A stretch of 64,000 nucleotides of DNA from DATARH01 sp963778385 (GCA_963778385.1 CAVZUA010000011.1:1-64000); one strand, 5' to 3'. Positions 18,049 to 26,935 are shown, numbered from the stretch's first letter. Notes: a model not told the origin generated them from the sequence alone. Program-made: numbers and translations.

Positions 18049-19335
18049 ATGGATAATCGAAAGCGGATCGGGCTGCGCGAGGTGCGCGCGCTACAGCCGG
18101 ACACCCTGATATGGGATACGGCTGTCACCGGCTTCGGCGCACGGCGGCAGCGGGGAGACGCTGTTACTTACTTCGTAAAATACCGGACCAAGGAAGGGCG
18201 CCAGCGCTGGCACAAAATTGGTCGCCATGGTTCCCCCTGGACCCCCGACATGGCGCGCGATGAAGCCGTCCGCGTTCTTGGCAGCGTCATTGCGGGAGGC
18301 GATCCGGCGGCTGAGAGGCGAGCGGCGCGCGAGGCAAAGACGGTCGCAGAGTTGTGCGACACCTATATGGCCGATGCCGAGGCGGGCCGACTTTTAACCC
18401 GACGGGGCGTCGCCAAAAAAGCGCGGACGCTCGCACAGGACTGTGGCCGGATCGAGCGGCACATTAAACCGCTGTTGGGCGGTTTCCCTGTGACGGCGAT
18501 AACACGCGATGACGTCGAGCGCTTCATGCATGACGTTGCCGACGGCAAAACCGCGGTGCGGGCGAAGACGGCAAAGAAGCGTGGGTTGGCCCGCATAACC
18601 GGCGGCCGAACGTCTGCGACGCGTGTCGTCGGTTTGCTTGGCGCTATCTTCGCCTACGCAGTGCGGCGTCGCCTGCGGCCGGACAATCCGGTCCATGGTG
18701 TATCTCGGTTTGCCGACCGCAAGCGTGAACGGCGGTTGAGCGATGATGAATATGCGCGGCTTGGTGCCGCGCTGCGCCGGTGCGATGCGGGAGGGGCGAT
18801 TTGGCCACCGGCTCTGTCCCTCGCTCGTTTTTTGTTGCTGACTGGCTGGCGCTCCGGTGAGGCGGTTGGCTTGCGTCGGCCAGAGATCGATTTGAACCGG
18901 CGCACCGCTACCCTGAGCGATACGAAGACCGGTCGAAGCCGTCGGCCGCTATCGCATGTTGCATGCGAGGTACTGCGGGGCGTACTGCGGATCGGCGAGG
19001 GCGAACTAGCGTTTCCGTCAACACGCGGCGATGGTCACACGGCGAATTTCTCTAAGCTGTGGGCGCGGATCGGCAAGTTCGCGGAGCTTCCGAGCGATGT
19101 AACGCCGCATACTTTGCGTCATTCTTTCGCGAGCCTCGCTGCTGATCTCGGCTATTCAGAGCCCACGATCGCCGCGTTGCTCGGTCATCAGGGGCGGTCC
19201 ATTACCAGCCGATACGTGCACAGCGCCGACGCGGTGTTGCTTGCAGCGGCTGATGCAATCGCCAGCAGGACAGCAGAGCTAATGGGGGATGTTAGCCCCA
19301 CGCCTCAGGTGGTGGAATTGCTCGCAGCGCGATAG
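18049..19335 (+). CDS. Tyrosine-type site-specific integrase (P4-like)
   Basis: 428 residues. The N-terminal DUF4102-like arm-binding domain (IWDTAVTGFGARRQRGDAVT, YFVKYRTKEGRQRWHKIG) is followed by a SAM-like core-binding domain and the catalytic domain. Active-site residues: Arg268 in LTGWRSGE, Lys in SDTKTGRSRRPL, His354 and Arg357 in TPHTLRHSFAS, His380 in LLGHQGRS and Tyr389 in SRYVHS. All are present and the frame is intact, so it could be active. It lies just inside the left repeat and probably drove the insertion at the DUF29 3' end. Confidence 0.92.
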   Translation: MDNRKRIGLREVRALQPDTLIWDTAVTGFGARRQRGDAVTYFVKYRTKEGRQRWHKIGRHGSPWTPDMARDEAVRVLGSVIAGGDPAAERRAAREAKTVAELCDTYMADAEAGRLLTRRGVAKKARTLAQDCGRIERHIKPLLGGFPVTAITRDDVERFMHDVADGKTAVRAKTAKKRGLARITGGRTSATRVVGLLGAIFAYAVRRRLRPDNPVHGVSRFADRKRERRLSDDEYARLGAALRRCDAGGAIWPPALSLARFLLLTGWRSGEAVGLRRPEIDLNRRTATLSDTKTGRSRRPLSHVACEVLRGVLRIGEGELAFPSTRGDGHTANFSKLWARIGKFAELPSDVTPHTLRHSFASLAADLGYSEPTIAALLGHQGRSITSRYVHSADAVLLAAADAIASRTAELMGDVSPTPQVVELLAAR

Positions 19336-19402
19336 CCCTTCATCCAGCCGCGGGATAATTCTCAAAATTCGTATGAATTCGGCTTGGAGTAAGGAACGCG
19401 CG

Positions 19403-19672
19403 GTGAAAACGACTTGGGATCAAGAAGCCCGCCGGTGGGTTCCTCTGACATCGGAACCGCGGGTTAGGAAAAGTTCACCGCAAATAAGGAGCGGAGACGA
19501 GGTCGAGAAAATCATCAAAGCGCGGCGGAAGGTGCTGAAGACCGAGTGGGCAAAGGCTTGGCCAGAAGGCGTGGACCTGCCTTTTCGGGCCGAACTGATC
19601 GATGAACTTCTCGCTGTTGCGAACCTCAGCAAGACCGATCCGCAATGCGAAAATAGTTATTCGCTCACTTGA
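19403..19672 (+). CDS. Hypothetical protein next to the integrase
   Basis: 89 residues from a GTG preceded by AAGGA at normal spacing. Lys- and Glu-rich helix in the middle (GDEVEKIIKARRKVLKTEWA) and a mixed C-terminus (RAELIDELLAVANLSK). No family recognised. Base composition is lower in GC than in the integrase. An ATG at 19373 is an alternative start. It overlaps the next frame, and the two could be one gene broken by an indel near 19650. Confidence 0.4.
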   Translation: MKTTWDQEARRWVPLTSEPRVRKSSPQIRSGDEVEKIIKARRKVLKTEWAKAWPEGVDLPFRAELIDELLAVANLSKTDPQCENSYSLT

Positions 19673-19694
19673 ATGGATCATAGCGCTCAGCAGA

Positions 19695-20252
19695 ATGATG
19701 ACAGCGAGCGATCTATCTCCCTCGACAGTCACCAAGAGATTGAGATCTCTAGAGGTGGCGGCAAGAACCTCCAAGTTATCCGAAAAGTTGTGGGACGGTC
19801 TTCCAGCGCAAGTTCAGCATGCCCTTTGGGCAGCGGCCTCCGACGAAGGCATAGCTGACCCTGATGACCTGATGCATCGGATTGTGAGCGAGGGGCAAGA
19901 TGGGATCGAAGGCATTCGTCGATGGGCAAGTAGAGCCGCTACCTTTATGCGTTCCGAGGCCGAGATCACCGGCACGTTAAAGGCTCGTCGGATCGTTGAC
20001 GAAATTATTTCGGAAATACTTAAAATATGGACTAAGACGCTCTGCCGCCAAATTTCATGGTCTAGGACCTTTGGTGTTGCATCGGGACCGCTAATTCGAT
20101 TTGTAATGGTGTGTCTCTATATTGTGAAAGATGAGATCGAGTTGACGTTGAAATTTGAACCTAACGCGATCGCTCAACGTATCCAAAGACTGCTTAATGA
20201 CGCCGGGTACTGCCGCGCCCGCTCCAAGAAACGAATTGAACAACGTAGTTAA
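19695..20252 (+). CDS. Hypothetical accessory protein
   Basis: About 185 residues starting MMTASDLSPSTVTKRLRSLE, which looks helix-turn-helix-like at the N-terminus. Then GLPAQVQHALWAAASDEGIA and RIVSEGQDGIEGIRRWASRA; a basic, more hydrophobic C-terminus follows (VMVCLYIVKDEIELTLKF). Not assigned to a family. Lower GC than neighbouring core genes suggests separate acquisition. Position beside the integrase is typical for cargo. It may form one unit with the preceding small gene. Confidence 0.4.
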   Translation: MMTASDLSPSTVTKRLRSLEVAARTSKLSEKLWDGLPAQVQHALWAAASDEGIADPDDLMHRIVSEGQDGIEGIRRWASRAATFMRSEAEITGTLKARRIVDEIISEILKIWTKTLCRQISWSRTFGVASGPLIRFVMVCLYIVKDEIELTLKFEPNAIAQRIQRLLNDAGYCRARSKKRIEQRS

Positions 20253-20277
20253 TCGCCCGTGAAGAACCTATGAAGCG

Positions 20278-20646
20278 ACCACGGGCAATCCCGTCGCGAT
20301 CATCCTGAGCCGCGGCAAGACGCCGGACGGCGCCGAGGTGAGCTTGGTGCTGCGCCACGTAATCGGCCATATCCTCGCCCGCTGGCTGGTGGCGCGCGGC
20401 GACAGCCATTACGCTCGGCCCGAGGCTACGGCGTGGTGCGAGCGTCAGCGTGTCGGCTACATCTTCGGCCTCTCCGGCCACCCAGTGCTGCTGCGCCAAG
20501 TCGGCGGCCCGCTCGCCGAGGACGCGGCGCTCGGCCGCCTCGCGGGCGAAGCGGTCACCCGCACCAAAATGCCCTGCCGAGCGCCTTCCCTTATCAGGCC
20601 GGCTTCGCCGATCTCACCGGTCGTATCGCACTGCTGCCATGACTGA
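20278..20646 (+). pseudogene. IS1380-family transposase fragment
   Basis: The frame reads GNPVAIILSRGKTPDGAEVS, VLRHVIGHILARW, then ARGDSHYARPEATAWCERQR and VGYIFGLSGHPVL. The block VRGDSHYARPEAMAWCE with GYIFGL is diagnostic of IS1380 (DDE group 1) transposases. Only about 90 residues of a roughly 450-residue enzyme remain, and no inverted repeats are seen. A deletion removed two codons before RGDSH relative to the family. The bases to 20871 contain nothing else recognisable. Confidence 0.7.
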
Positions 20647-20871
20647 CGGGGCCGGATGCCCCAGTACAAACCCCTCGGCGCAACCTCAAGCGTGACCCAC
20701 CGCGTCACAGACGGCACCAAACATCGCGTCCCGGTCCCGGCATCACATGGGGCCACAGCATTCCTATGAATGATACGGGCTAGGTTGCGCCATGAAATCC
20801 AAAAGTGTTCATGGTGATCGCCGTCTGCTCTTTAGCAATCATTAGCCATCGTCAGCAAATGGACGTATGCG

Positions 20872-21117
20872 ATGGCAATTCCGACCAACAACGATGCGCG
20901 TTTAACACGCAAAGCAACTGCCGGCGCTTTAACTGAGGCAGGTTACCCGACAGCGGCAGCGACCTTGGCCACCAAAGCATGCCGTGGTGGTGGGCCGCCA
21001 TTCCGACATTACGGTCGCGTGACGATCTACCAGTGGGGTGATGCGCTCGATTGGGCTCGGTCACGTCTGGGACCCATCATTCGCAATACCGCCGAAACTG
21101 ATCTGCCGGAGCCATGA
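20872..21117 (+). CDS. AlpA/excisionase-like small DNA-binding protein
   Basis: 81 residues: LTRKATAGALTEAGYPTAAA, TLATKACRGGGPPFRHYGRV and TIYQWGDALDWARSRL. The pattern helix-turn-helix, GGGPPF-R-x-GR-V-x-Y and DALDWA is that of AlpA-type winged-helix proteins carried by integrative elements. It probably regulates excision or the replication gene. Its stop overlaps the next start (ATGA at 21114-21117), so the two are co-translated. Confidence 0.6.
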   Translation: MAIPTNNDARLTRKATAGALTEAGYPTAAATLATKACRGGGPPFRHYGRVTIYQWGDALDWARSRLGPIIRNTAETDLPEP

Positions 21118-21800
21118 CGAATGGCCACCGACTGTCTCGCGGCTCGCGAGCGGCAGGTGCCGTCGATGCATCTCGCCGCCGTGGGCGGGCCGGCGAACCT
21201 TTTCCGGGTTTCGACGCCGTGACCGGCGAGCCAGTCACGACCATGCAGGCCGGCCAACGGCTCGCGGAGTTCGCCGCCGGTCTGGCCGCGACGGGCAAGA
21301 ACGAGACGCGGGACGTTCCCTGCGGCGGTAGCAACGCCTGCTGCTGGGCTGACCGGATCGAGGTCGAACCGGGCGACGACCTAACGCGGCTCGCCACAAT
21401 TCGCGACGCCGACGGCGCTCGGGTGTTGCGCCACCGCGAAGACGGAGCCTGCATCCACCTAACCGCACATGGTTGCGGCGTGCGCGAGCATCGCCCGGCG
21501 GTGTGCCGCAGCTACGACTGTCGCGTCGCAGGGGCCGTTGGCCTGATCGAGGAATTTTCTAATGGACACGCGACTCCCGGCTGGTTTTTTGAAATTGAGA
21601 CACCCGCAGATCGCGCGCTGGCGCTAGCGCTGCGGCTGGGCGCAATGCGCGTCGTTAGGGCGGCCACCGACGGTGAATTCGACGTCGCCGAGGCGGCGCT
21701 CGCAGCATGGACGTTGGCCCGCGAGTACCTCAACGAAATTCAGGCGCTCGCCGAGAAGACCTACAACAAGCCTATGCGAAAGGCGAGGGGGCGGGCATGA
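21114..21800 (+). CDS. YkgJ-like cysteine-cluster protein
   Basis: The central part carries the YkgJ cysteine pattern: DVPCGGSNACCWADRIEV, then GACIHLTAHGCGV, then REHRPAVCRSYDCR. This family is predicted to bind zinc or an iron-sulfur cluster. N-terminal region basic and low-complexity; C-terminal region helical. Four-base overlaps on both sides couple it to the AlpA-like gene and the replication gene. A role in satellite replication or regulation is inferred only from position. Confidence 0.65.
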   Translation: MTNGHRLSRGSRAAGAVDASRRRGRAGEPFPGFDAVTGEPVTTMQAGQRLAEFAAGLAATGKNETRDVPCGGSNACCWADRIEVEPGDDLTRLATIRDADGARVLRHREDGACIHLTAHGCGVREHRPAVCRSYDCRVAGAVGLIEEFSNGHATPGWFFEIETPADRALALALRLGAMRVVRAATDGEFDVAEAALAAWTLAREYLNEIQALAEKTYNKPMRKARGRA

Positions 21801-23954
21801 CCGCGCTCGTCGTCGATCGCGACATGATCGCAGACTTCATCGATGCGCTGTTCCGGTATGCTGATGAGGGCACCTACGTCCAGCTGCGAGCCTTTGTCGA
21901 CAGCAGCAACGGCGGCACCTGGGGCAATTGCCCGGCCGTCAAGATGAACGGCGTCGGGCCGAGCGAGCTGATCGATACCGCAGCTCACTACGCCCAGCGA
22001 TGCGCCAACGCGGCAGAGCCGGTTGTGTTCTGTCCGCCGATCGTGACCCTAAAAAACGCGATCACGGCCGCCGAGAAGGACGTCGCCAACGGTATCGCAC
22101 TCAGCGTCGAGTGCGACCAAGCCCCCTCCAAGGCATGCGCTCTGCTGGAATTTCTGCTCGGTCCTGCGACTATCGTGGTGAAGTCAGGTGGCGAATGGAC
22201 ATGCCCCGTTACCGGCGTGGTCGAGGCAAAGCTGCACCTTCACTGGCGGCTGCAGGAGCCGACGCGGGCGCACGATCGACCATCAACTGCTGAAGGAAGC
22301 CCGCCGCCTCGCCGAGCAGCTCGTCGGCGCGGACGGCAGCGCGGTCCCGCTGGTGCACCCGCTGCGCTGGCCAGGGTCCTGGCACCGCAAGCGCACGCCC
22401 CGGCTGGCCCGCGATCGTCGACCTGAACGAAGACGCCGAGATCGATCTCGGCGAGGCGCTGGAGCGGCTGCGCGAGGCCGTCGCCGCCCGTGGCAAAAAC
22501 GCCAGCAAGGCCGACTACACAACCCACAAAGCCAGCGAACCCGAGGCTGACCCGCTTCGACGTTGTCGCAGCATTGGCGGTGATCCCAAACGCTGATCTG
22601 CCGTGGGACGAGTGGAACAGGATCGGCATGGCGAGCTTGGCGCGCAACCGGCGGCAACGACGCCGGGTTCGCCACCTTTGCGGCTTGGTCGGCCAAGTCG
22701 AGCAAGAACAACCGGCGGAAACGCGGGCGCGTTGGGATCACTACCCAACCTCGCCTCCGACGCATATCGGCGCCGGCACGCTGTTCTATATGGCGGCAGA
22801 AGCTCGGCCGGGGTGGCGCAAACCTTCGGATTTCGTCCCCCCGCGTTCGGGCGATGCATTCGCCGATTACGGCAACGGATACTGGCCCGAGGGAGACGCT
22901 CCACGTTCAGCCGAAGAAAAGGTCACCGGCACAGCCCCGCTGGACCCGCCCGCATACACAGTTCAATCCTGGCTCGACCGCGATCTACCCGAGCCCGACC
23001 TGCTGCTTGGTCCGTTCAGTACCACCAGCCGCGGGATGTTTGTCGCCGATACCGGCATCGGCAAAACCAATATCGCGATAGCCATGGCTTTCGCGATGGC
23101 GGGAGGGCAGCCTTTCCTGCATTGGACCGGCTATCGCACTGCTCGCATCCTCTTTATCGACGGCGAAATGTCTCGGCGCCTGTTACGGGCGCGCATTCGT
23201 GATGCCGCCCGCCGGGCTGGCGCGGTTCCCGAAAATCTGTATTTCCTGTGCCGCGACGATCTCCCAGACATGCCGCCGCTTAACTCTCGGGCCGGGCAAC
23301 GATTTATAGATGCTTTCATCGAACAATACGGCGGGGTTGATTTCATTTACTTCGATAATATCCAGGCGCTGTTGCTCGGCGATATGAAGGACGAAGAGCC
23401 GTGGCAACAAACCTTGCCGTGGATACGAGATCTGACCCGCCGCAGCATCGGGCAGCTGTGGATACATCACACCGGCCACGACACCGGGCGCGCCTACGGC
23501 ACCAAGACCCGAGAATGGCAATTCGACTCGGTAATGCTGGCGGAGAAGGTCGCGCAGGCCGGCGCCGACATCGCTTTCTCGCTGAAGTTCAACAAGGCGC
23601 GCGAGCGAACGCCCCGACAATCGCGGTGACTTCGACCCGGTCGTGGTCACCCTTGTCAACGACATCTGGGCGGCGGAAGGCGGGACGCGGCGGGGCAAGC
23701 CGCTTTCGCCTTTGGAACAGAAGTTTTTCCTGGCACTGCAGGACGCGCTCGCGGCGGCCGGTGCGACCATCGTCAACATCAATGGCCGACCCTGCGCCAC
23801 GACCGAGCAGTGGAAATACGAGTGCATCCGCCTCGGGCTGATCAACTCCAAGAAAGAGCCGAACAAGCAGCGGGCGCTCTTCCACAGTTACCGTAATAAG
23901 CTAATCGCGAAGGATCGGGTCGCCTGCCAAGCCGACCTTACCTGGATCATCTGA
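21797..23954 (+). pseudogene. Primase-polymerase / RepA-type AAA replication protein, several frameshifts
   Basis: Joined across frames this is one protein of about 720 residues. N-terminal primase-polymerase-like part (21797-22260: ATGA-coupled start, GIALSVECDQAPSKACALLE, LHLHWRLQEPTRA). Then DHQLLKEARRLAEQLVGADG with HPLRWPGSWHRK (22265-22410), IVDLNEDAEIDLGEALERLR (from 22414), and FDVVAALAVIPNADLPWDEW. The AAA part has Walker A VADTGIGKTNIA and Walker B VDFIYFDNIQALL. The C-terminal part resumes after 23630 (NDIWAAEGGTRRGKPLSPLE). At least six single-base indels, no in-frame stop. It would initiate and unwind at the iterons just downstream. Confidence 0.75.
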
Positions 23955-23979
23955 GGGCTTTTGTTCACGTCCTGATCAT

Positions 23980-24166
23980 GGTTGCTCACACCCCCTGAGT
24001 AACCGTCGAGCAACCATCCATTTTTGGCGGATGAGCAACCGGAGCAACCATCGAGCAACCATAGGAAAACTGCGGAGCAACCGTCAGCAACCAAGCCGCC
24101 CGCCCTTAAGAGCAACCGAGCAACCGTCTCTCTTAAGGAGACGGGGTGCGGTTGCTCTGGTTGCTC
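23980..24166. repeat. Iteron cluster, GAGCAACC, candidate replication origin
   Basis: Direct copies of GAGCAACC start at 24008, 24033, 24042, 24053, 24075, 24110 and 24118, with a one-mismatch copy (CAGCAACC) at 24085. Inverted copies lie at 23980, 24150 and 24159. Spacing is irregular (8-28 bp). The cluster starts 26 bp after the replication gene's stop. A perfect AAGAG..CTCTTAAGG-type inverted stretch (CTTAAG at 24105 and 24132) sits between copies. Iterons beside a rep gene are the usual form of a theta-type origin. Confidence 0.65.
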
Positions 24167-24397
24167 TGGAGAGAGGGGCAACCCAGGAGACCCGCCCCCC
24201 GGGCTTCGATGATGGTTTCAACTCGGTTGCCATCACGGCCGACCGAGGAATGACTGCGAGCGCCCGCAAGCCGAACCCGGCAGGGTGTGTCCGTTCACCC
24301 TGAAGCCGGTGAATGTCACCGTGAAGGGGCGGTTTCGGTGCCTGTCGTTGATCCGCCGACGCAGCCGCCCCCGGAGGAGCCCACCCCCCTCGGGGTG

Positions 24398-24416
24398 TCC
24401 TAAAAATTGGGACAGT
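24398..24416. promoter_or_regulatory. Palindrome downstream of the HTH gene (candidate operator)
   Basis: TGTCCTAAAAATTGGGACA is a near-perfect palindrome 11 bp beyond the stop of the small HTH gene. A related palindrome lies upstream of the same gene at 24697-24715. Paired sites flanking a repressor suggest autoregulation. Confidence 0.45.
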
Positions 24417-24426
24417 TTGCCCGGTG

Positions 24427-24657
24427 TCAGGCGGCCTTGCGGAGACGCTGAAGATCGCGCCGCGCCGCCACCAGGGCGGTGATCTGGGAGATGATGGCGG
24501 CGTCGATCCGCTCTGCCAGGTCGGCCGGCAGCTGGCGCTCGCCGGAGACCCAATACCGCACGGTGCGATCGTTGGTGCCGATCGCCCGGCCTAGCTCGCG
24601 CTGCCAGCGAGGCCCAAACACGGCCTCTGCAACGTTGCGCAGATCGTCAGGGGTCAT
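24427..24657 (-). CDS. Small HTH repressor-like protein
   Basis: 76 residues from ATG 24657: MTPDDLRNVAEAVFGPRWQR, ELGRAIGTNDRTVRYWVSGE, RQLPADLAERIDAAIIS. The central part is a helix-turn-helix of the XRE/Cro kind with recognition helix around DRTVRYWV. It is transcribed opposite to the replication and terminase genes, as in phage and satellite repressors. The longer frame from 24747 crosses the palindrome and is less likely. Confidence 0.6.
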   Translation of the reverse strand: MTPDDLRNVAEAVFGPRWQRELGRAIGTNDRTVRYWVSGERQLPADLAERIDAAIISQITALVAARRDLQRLRKAA

Positions 24658-24696
24658 GGCGCCGGCTCCCATACCAAGTGCGTCACGCCGTTGGCG

Positions 24697-24715
24697 CGCC
24701 CTAAAAACTAGGACA
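24697..24715. promoter_or_regulatory. Palindrome upstream of the HTH gene (candidate operator)
   Basis: CGCCCTAAAAACTAGGACA contains CCTA-AAAAC-TAGG, a perfect inverted repeat, and matches the site at 24398-24416 in most positions (CCTAAAAA.T.GGACA). It lies 40-58 bp upstream of the repressor start, where a promoter would be. Confidence 0.5.
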
Positions 24716-24900
24716 GGTGCCGGGCTGTCAAGGGGGTCTTGTGTCAAGGGTGTGACAACCCGCCGAACCTCGGTGTCGCAGCGCCCACGGGCGCGCGCGC
24801 GAGCTATCTACAGGGCGGCATTCGCCGGGTATTCACCAGGCTGTCGTTTTGGCTCAAAATCGGCTCAGCTGCTGATGGTCTGTGATAGCGAGATGAGCGG

Positions 24901-25416
24901 ATGGGAGTGCTGGTCAATCAAAAGCATGAGGCGTTCGCTCAGGCGATCGCCAAAGGCAGCTCGATCATCGATGCCTTTGTAGCGGCTGGTTATCCGCGTC
25001 GCAGCGGCAACGCGAGCCGGTTGAGAGTTAGTGAGCGGGTGGATGCCAGGATCACCGAATTGGTGGCGCAGCGGGCCGCCGAGGCGCAGCGGCAGGCGCT
25101 GGGCGCGGCCGAAAAAGCCGGCGTCGACAGCTACTGGGTCATTCGCCGGCTGCGGACCAATTCGGTGCTGGCAGCGCGTCGCGGCGACACGGCCGCCAGC
25201 AACCGGGCAACCGAGCTGATCGGCAAGCATCTCGGCATGTTCATCGACAAAAAGCAGATAGATATCAACGTCGTAGATGACAGCGACGAGTATCTGGCCA
25301 GGCTGATGGAGATTGTCGGTGCCAGGGTGATTGATGCCGAGCCGGCGCCGCTGCAGCTGGAGAATGATGGGCTCAAAGATGGGTCAGCCTCGGATGGCTC
25401 GGCCATAGACGAGTAA
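24901..25416 (+). CDS. Phage terminase small subunit
   Basis: 171 residues. MGVLVNQKHEAFAQAIAKGS with IIDAFVAAGYPRRSGNASRL is the N-terminal HTH region of Terminase_2-type small subunits. The middle reads ERVDARITELVAQRAAEAQR and VIRRLRTNSVLAARRGDTAA, and the end is acidic. Small subunits select DNA for packaging. No large subunit, portal or capsid gene is in the island, which is the pattern of phage satellites that redirect a helper phage. A decayed homologue of its C-terminal half follows at 25841. Confidence 0.75.
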   Translation: MGVLVNQKHEAFAQAIAKGSSIIDAFVAAGYPRRSGNASRLRVSERVDARITELVAQRAAEAQRQALGAAEKAGVDSYWVIRRLRTNSVLAARRGDTAASNRATELIGKHLGMFIDKKQIDINVVDDSDEYLARLMEIVGARVIDAEPAPLQLENDGLKDGSASDGSAIDE

Positions 25417-25724
25417 GATCAGTGTCTTAGGGGTATAGTTGGGAGGATACGGTATCCGCTGCACCCGGCCTGCGTAGCAGAGGCATCTACAGCGTTGGGA
25501 GAAACCGCGGTCGAAGCGGTGGCTGTTGCCGGCCCGGTGCTACCTGACAGCGCATGCCTATAGAATTCTCACTCAGATGCAATGCGAGGCAATGCCTCAC
25601 CTTTTGCAGCCCGAGCGTCGGGCTCCAACTCCAGGCTGCACCTCGACGAGGTGCGAGATGGGGGCGAGTATGGGACAGCGGTCCGGTCGAGACGTAAGCC
25701 ATTGGCAGGTGCGACGCTGGTCGC

Positions 25725-26415
25725 ACCGTTTAAACAGCGTCGCACGGCTGGCCGAGCCGGCCGCTGGCCTGGCGCTGGCGGCCGGCGCCGGCCCGGCCGG
25801 TCAGGCTGGAGGCGAGCCAATAGGCAAATCGATCCCCCCTGGCGACCGGGCTGCCTCGAACCGGGCGGTCGAGCTGATCGGCAAGCACTTGGGTATGTTC
25901 ATCGACAAAAACTCGATTGACATCAGTTATATAGACGACGCCGACGAGTATCTCGCCAAGATCATGGCGATCGTCGACGCTAAGACAGTGGAGCATGAGC
26001 CTGCGCCCCTGCCGATCGACTATGAGATGGCCGAGCAGGACGACGGCGCGCATTGAGAGCCGGCGTAGCTGCCCCCTCTACGGCGTTAGGCCAAAGACGC
26101 TAGGCTTTCCACCACATTTGAACAGGGATACTTGGCCCTTCCATACTCAGCCCCACCTGCCAACTTGGTCCGAGCTGGCCCGAGCTGTCAGTCTGATAGG
26201 TGGCAGCAGACGCTGATCTGCTGCTGATACAGCAGCGCATCGTCTGCATAACCGGGTGATAATGCAGTGTCATCCTCGGTCCGCTACCAGACCACGGGTC
26301 TGGCTTGGCCTCGGTCGAGCCGTTTAAACGGCGCCGCGGCGCCGCTGGCGGCGGGCCGGCGCCGCGGGTCAGCCACAGGCTGCCAATAGGTAGAACCGAT
26401 CCCCCCTGGCCACGC
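25725..26415. repeat. Diverged GC-rich direct repeat pair; otherwise no gene from 26057 to 26840
   Basis: Segments 25725-25845 and 26315-26415 share GTTTAAAC, a GCCGGCGCCG-rich middle, GTCAGGCTG/GTCAGCCACAGGCTG, and CCAATAGG followed by CGATCCCCCCTGGC. The first copy abuts the terminase remnant. Both may be leftovers of the same terminase region from two elements. The remaining DNA up to 26840 shows no convincing gene; 26400-26530 is AT-rich compared with its surroundings. Confidence 0.4.
25841..26056 (+). pseudogene. C-terminal half of a second terminase small subunit
   Basis: DRAASNRAVELIGKHLGMFI, then SIDISYIDDADEYLAKIMAI, aligns with DTAASNRATELIGKHLGMFI and QIDINVVDDSDEYLARLMEI of the gene at 24901. 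The N-terminal half is replaced by unrelated, partly repetitive GC-rich DNA (25730-25840). The nucleotide sequences have diverged well beyond a recent duplication, so this is probably the remnant of another element's terminase gene. Confidence 0.6.
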
Positions 26416-26841
26416 GAGCGAATTTTGTCTTACCACACGCCCAACACCCCACACTTCCAACTCCCCTCTAAAATTTACACAACTACCACAAGGGCAACCC
26501 CGCTCAGAAAATCAGAAAATTTTTGGGAGCGCCTCTGTCGCTGCTGGTGTAGTTAGGAGTCAGGAAGTAAAACCGACGTGTTCGCTTTAGGCGCGGTCGG
26601 GTGGCGCCCGGCTTAGTGGAGGGCGGCCGCGCAATTTTAAGAGCCTTTGCCAGCGCTGCCACCTGAACCACGACCGGCCGCACCATCAGGCGCGGCGGCG
26701 GATCACTTACCTGCTGCGCCGGGCGCTCGGCGACCTGTTCCTCGGCCCTGTATCGCCGGTGGGGTCGGCGATGATTGTGGCCGGATCTGCCATGTCACCA
26801 ATTTGCGGACGCACCAAAGCTTGAGCGAAGCGGGCGCATCG

Positions 26842-26925
26842 CATATGTGCGGCGGGGCTTGAGCGGGGCGTCGCGCGGGACTACGCGGAAGCGGGGCGCT
26901 GGTATCGCAAGGCTGCCGAGCCGGG
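26842..26925 (+). pseudogene. Sel1-repeat scrap
   Basis: The frame reads GLERGVARDYAEAGRWYRKA followed by AEPG, one unit of a Sel1-like (TPR-type) repeat protein. No start codon and no further repeats are present. It ends where the downstream binding-protein gene begins on the other strand. Confidence 0.4.
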
Positions 26926-26935
26926 CGCCGGTTGC

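Noticed and set aside
24008..24166. Repeats considered as a CRISPR array
   Set aside because: The repeat is only 8 bp, spacing is irregular and short, copies occur in both orientations, and no cas genes are present.
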